Positions 58,002 to 58,035 of a stretch of DNA of 58,035 nt are shown here, piece by piece; within the stretch, counting starts at the first letter, position 1, and every line of letters begins with the position of its first letter. The notes beneath the pieces are model-generated. The model was not told the origin of the DNA. It ran no database searches and was given only the letters and a program-made list of their open reading frames with translations. The translations under genes were made by a program, and so were the position numbers. The DNA lies in the NCBI GenBank assembly GCA_020686985.1, contig JAJEPU010000022.1, positions 1 to 58,035 of the forward strand, read 5' to 3'. This DNA comes from Brotaphodocola catenula (GTDB lineage: Bacteria > Bacillota > Clostridia > Lachnospirales > Lachnospiraceae).

Positions 58002-58035
58002 GCTTTATGTCAAAATGGGATCGAAATCGGTTGTG

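Overview
The window looks like chromosomal DNA of an anaerobic, low-to-mid GC Firmicute, most likely a gut Lachnospiraceae relative. I do not name a genus. The grounds are a complete six-gene Rnf complex, a CIRCE/HrcA-controlled dnaK operon, two T-box leaders, a short archaeal-type AspRS next to gatCAB, a class B sortase pilus operon, and a PTS/GH1/RpiR beta-glucoside locus. Nearly everything is on the minus strand. The plus-strand exceptions are the Dabb protein (2201), the 3D-domain protein (18371), the DUF362 ferredoxin protein (36705) and a probable mntP remnant (31523). I found no tRNA or rRNA gene, IS element, prophage or CRISPR array.

Layout. 1-6.7 kb: tagaturonate reductase with an upstream CRE, a small Dabb protein, a threonine aldolase, and a hybrid histidine kinase split by an in-frame TAG. 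6.9-12 kb: rnfCDGEAB with its own promoter and terminator. 12.6-17.9 kb: hrcA-grpE-dnaK-dnaJ. 18.1-19.2 kb: a secreted 3D-domain protein behind a long leader with a perfect 13-bp long-range pairing. 19.3-24.5 kb: gtrA-yfhO-argH. 24.5-31.3 kb: an aspartate-type aminotransferase and the Asn/Gln-tRNA transamidation operon aspS-gatC-gatA-gatB under a T-box. 31.5-39.6 kb: mntP remnant, PHP phosphatase, lipoprotein, an IlvD/Edd dehydratase with a FadR-type GntR regulator, the DUF362 ferredoxin protein with a MerR-type promoter, and a CNNM/CorC-type transporter with an acidic upstream ORF. 39.6-47.4 kb: pilus operon (tip adhesin, signal peptidase, major pilin, sortase, minor pilin, sortase). 47.5-50.5 kb: Tyr T-box, tyrS and a RelA/SpoT-like synthetase gene. 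50.5-57.9 kb: transglutaminase-like protein, ROK glucokinase, 6-phospho-beta-glucosidase, beta-glucoside PTS and RpiR regulator.

How the parts work together. Rnf couples ferredoxin oxidation to NAD+ reduction and ion pumping. The bgl genes import and phosphorylate beta-glucosides, cleave them, and the glucokinase can phosphorylate the released glucose. AspRS plus GatCAB make Asn-tRNA and Gln-tRNA indirectly, and the T-box lets uncharged tRNA control that operon. Tyrosine starvation, read by the second T-box, should raise both TyrRS and a putative alarmone synthetase.

The most unusual signals are non-coding. One is a dispersed structured element of about 135 nt. Its two full copies (3810-3945 and 42304-42435) differ by compensatory changes in their hairpin arms, and there is a shortened copy at 19297-19364 and a half copy at 33625-33661. 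A second is a 29-codon ORF rich in Asp/Glu in the leader of the CorC-type transporter gene, which resembles the acidic Mg2+-sensing leader peptides known in enterobacteria. A third is a set of purine-rich, degenerate tandem-repeat spacers in front of several genes. All similarity statements come from reading the sequence and from memory of the families; no search or folding program was run.
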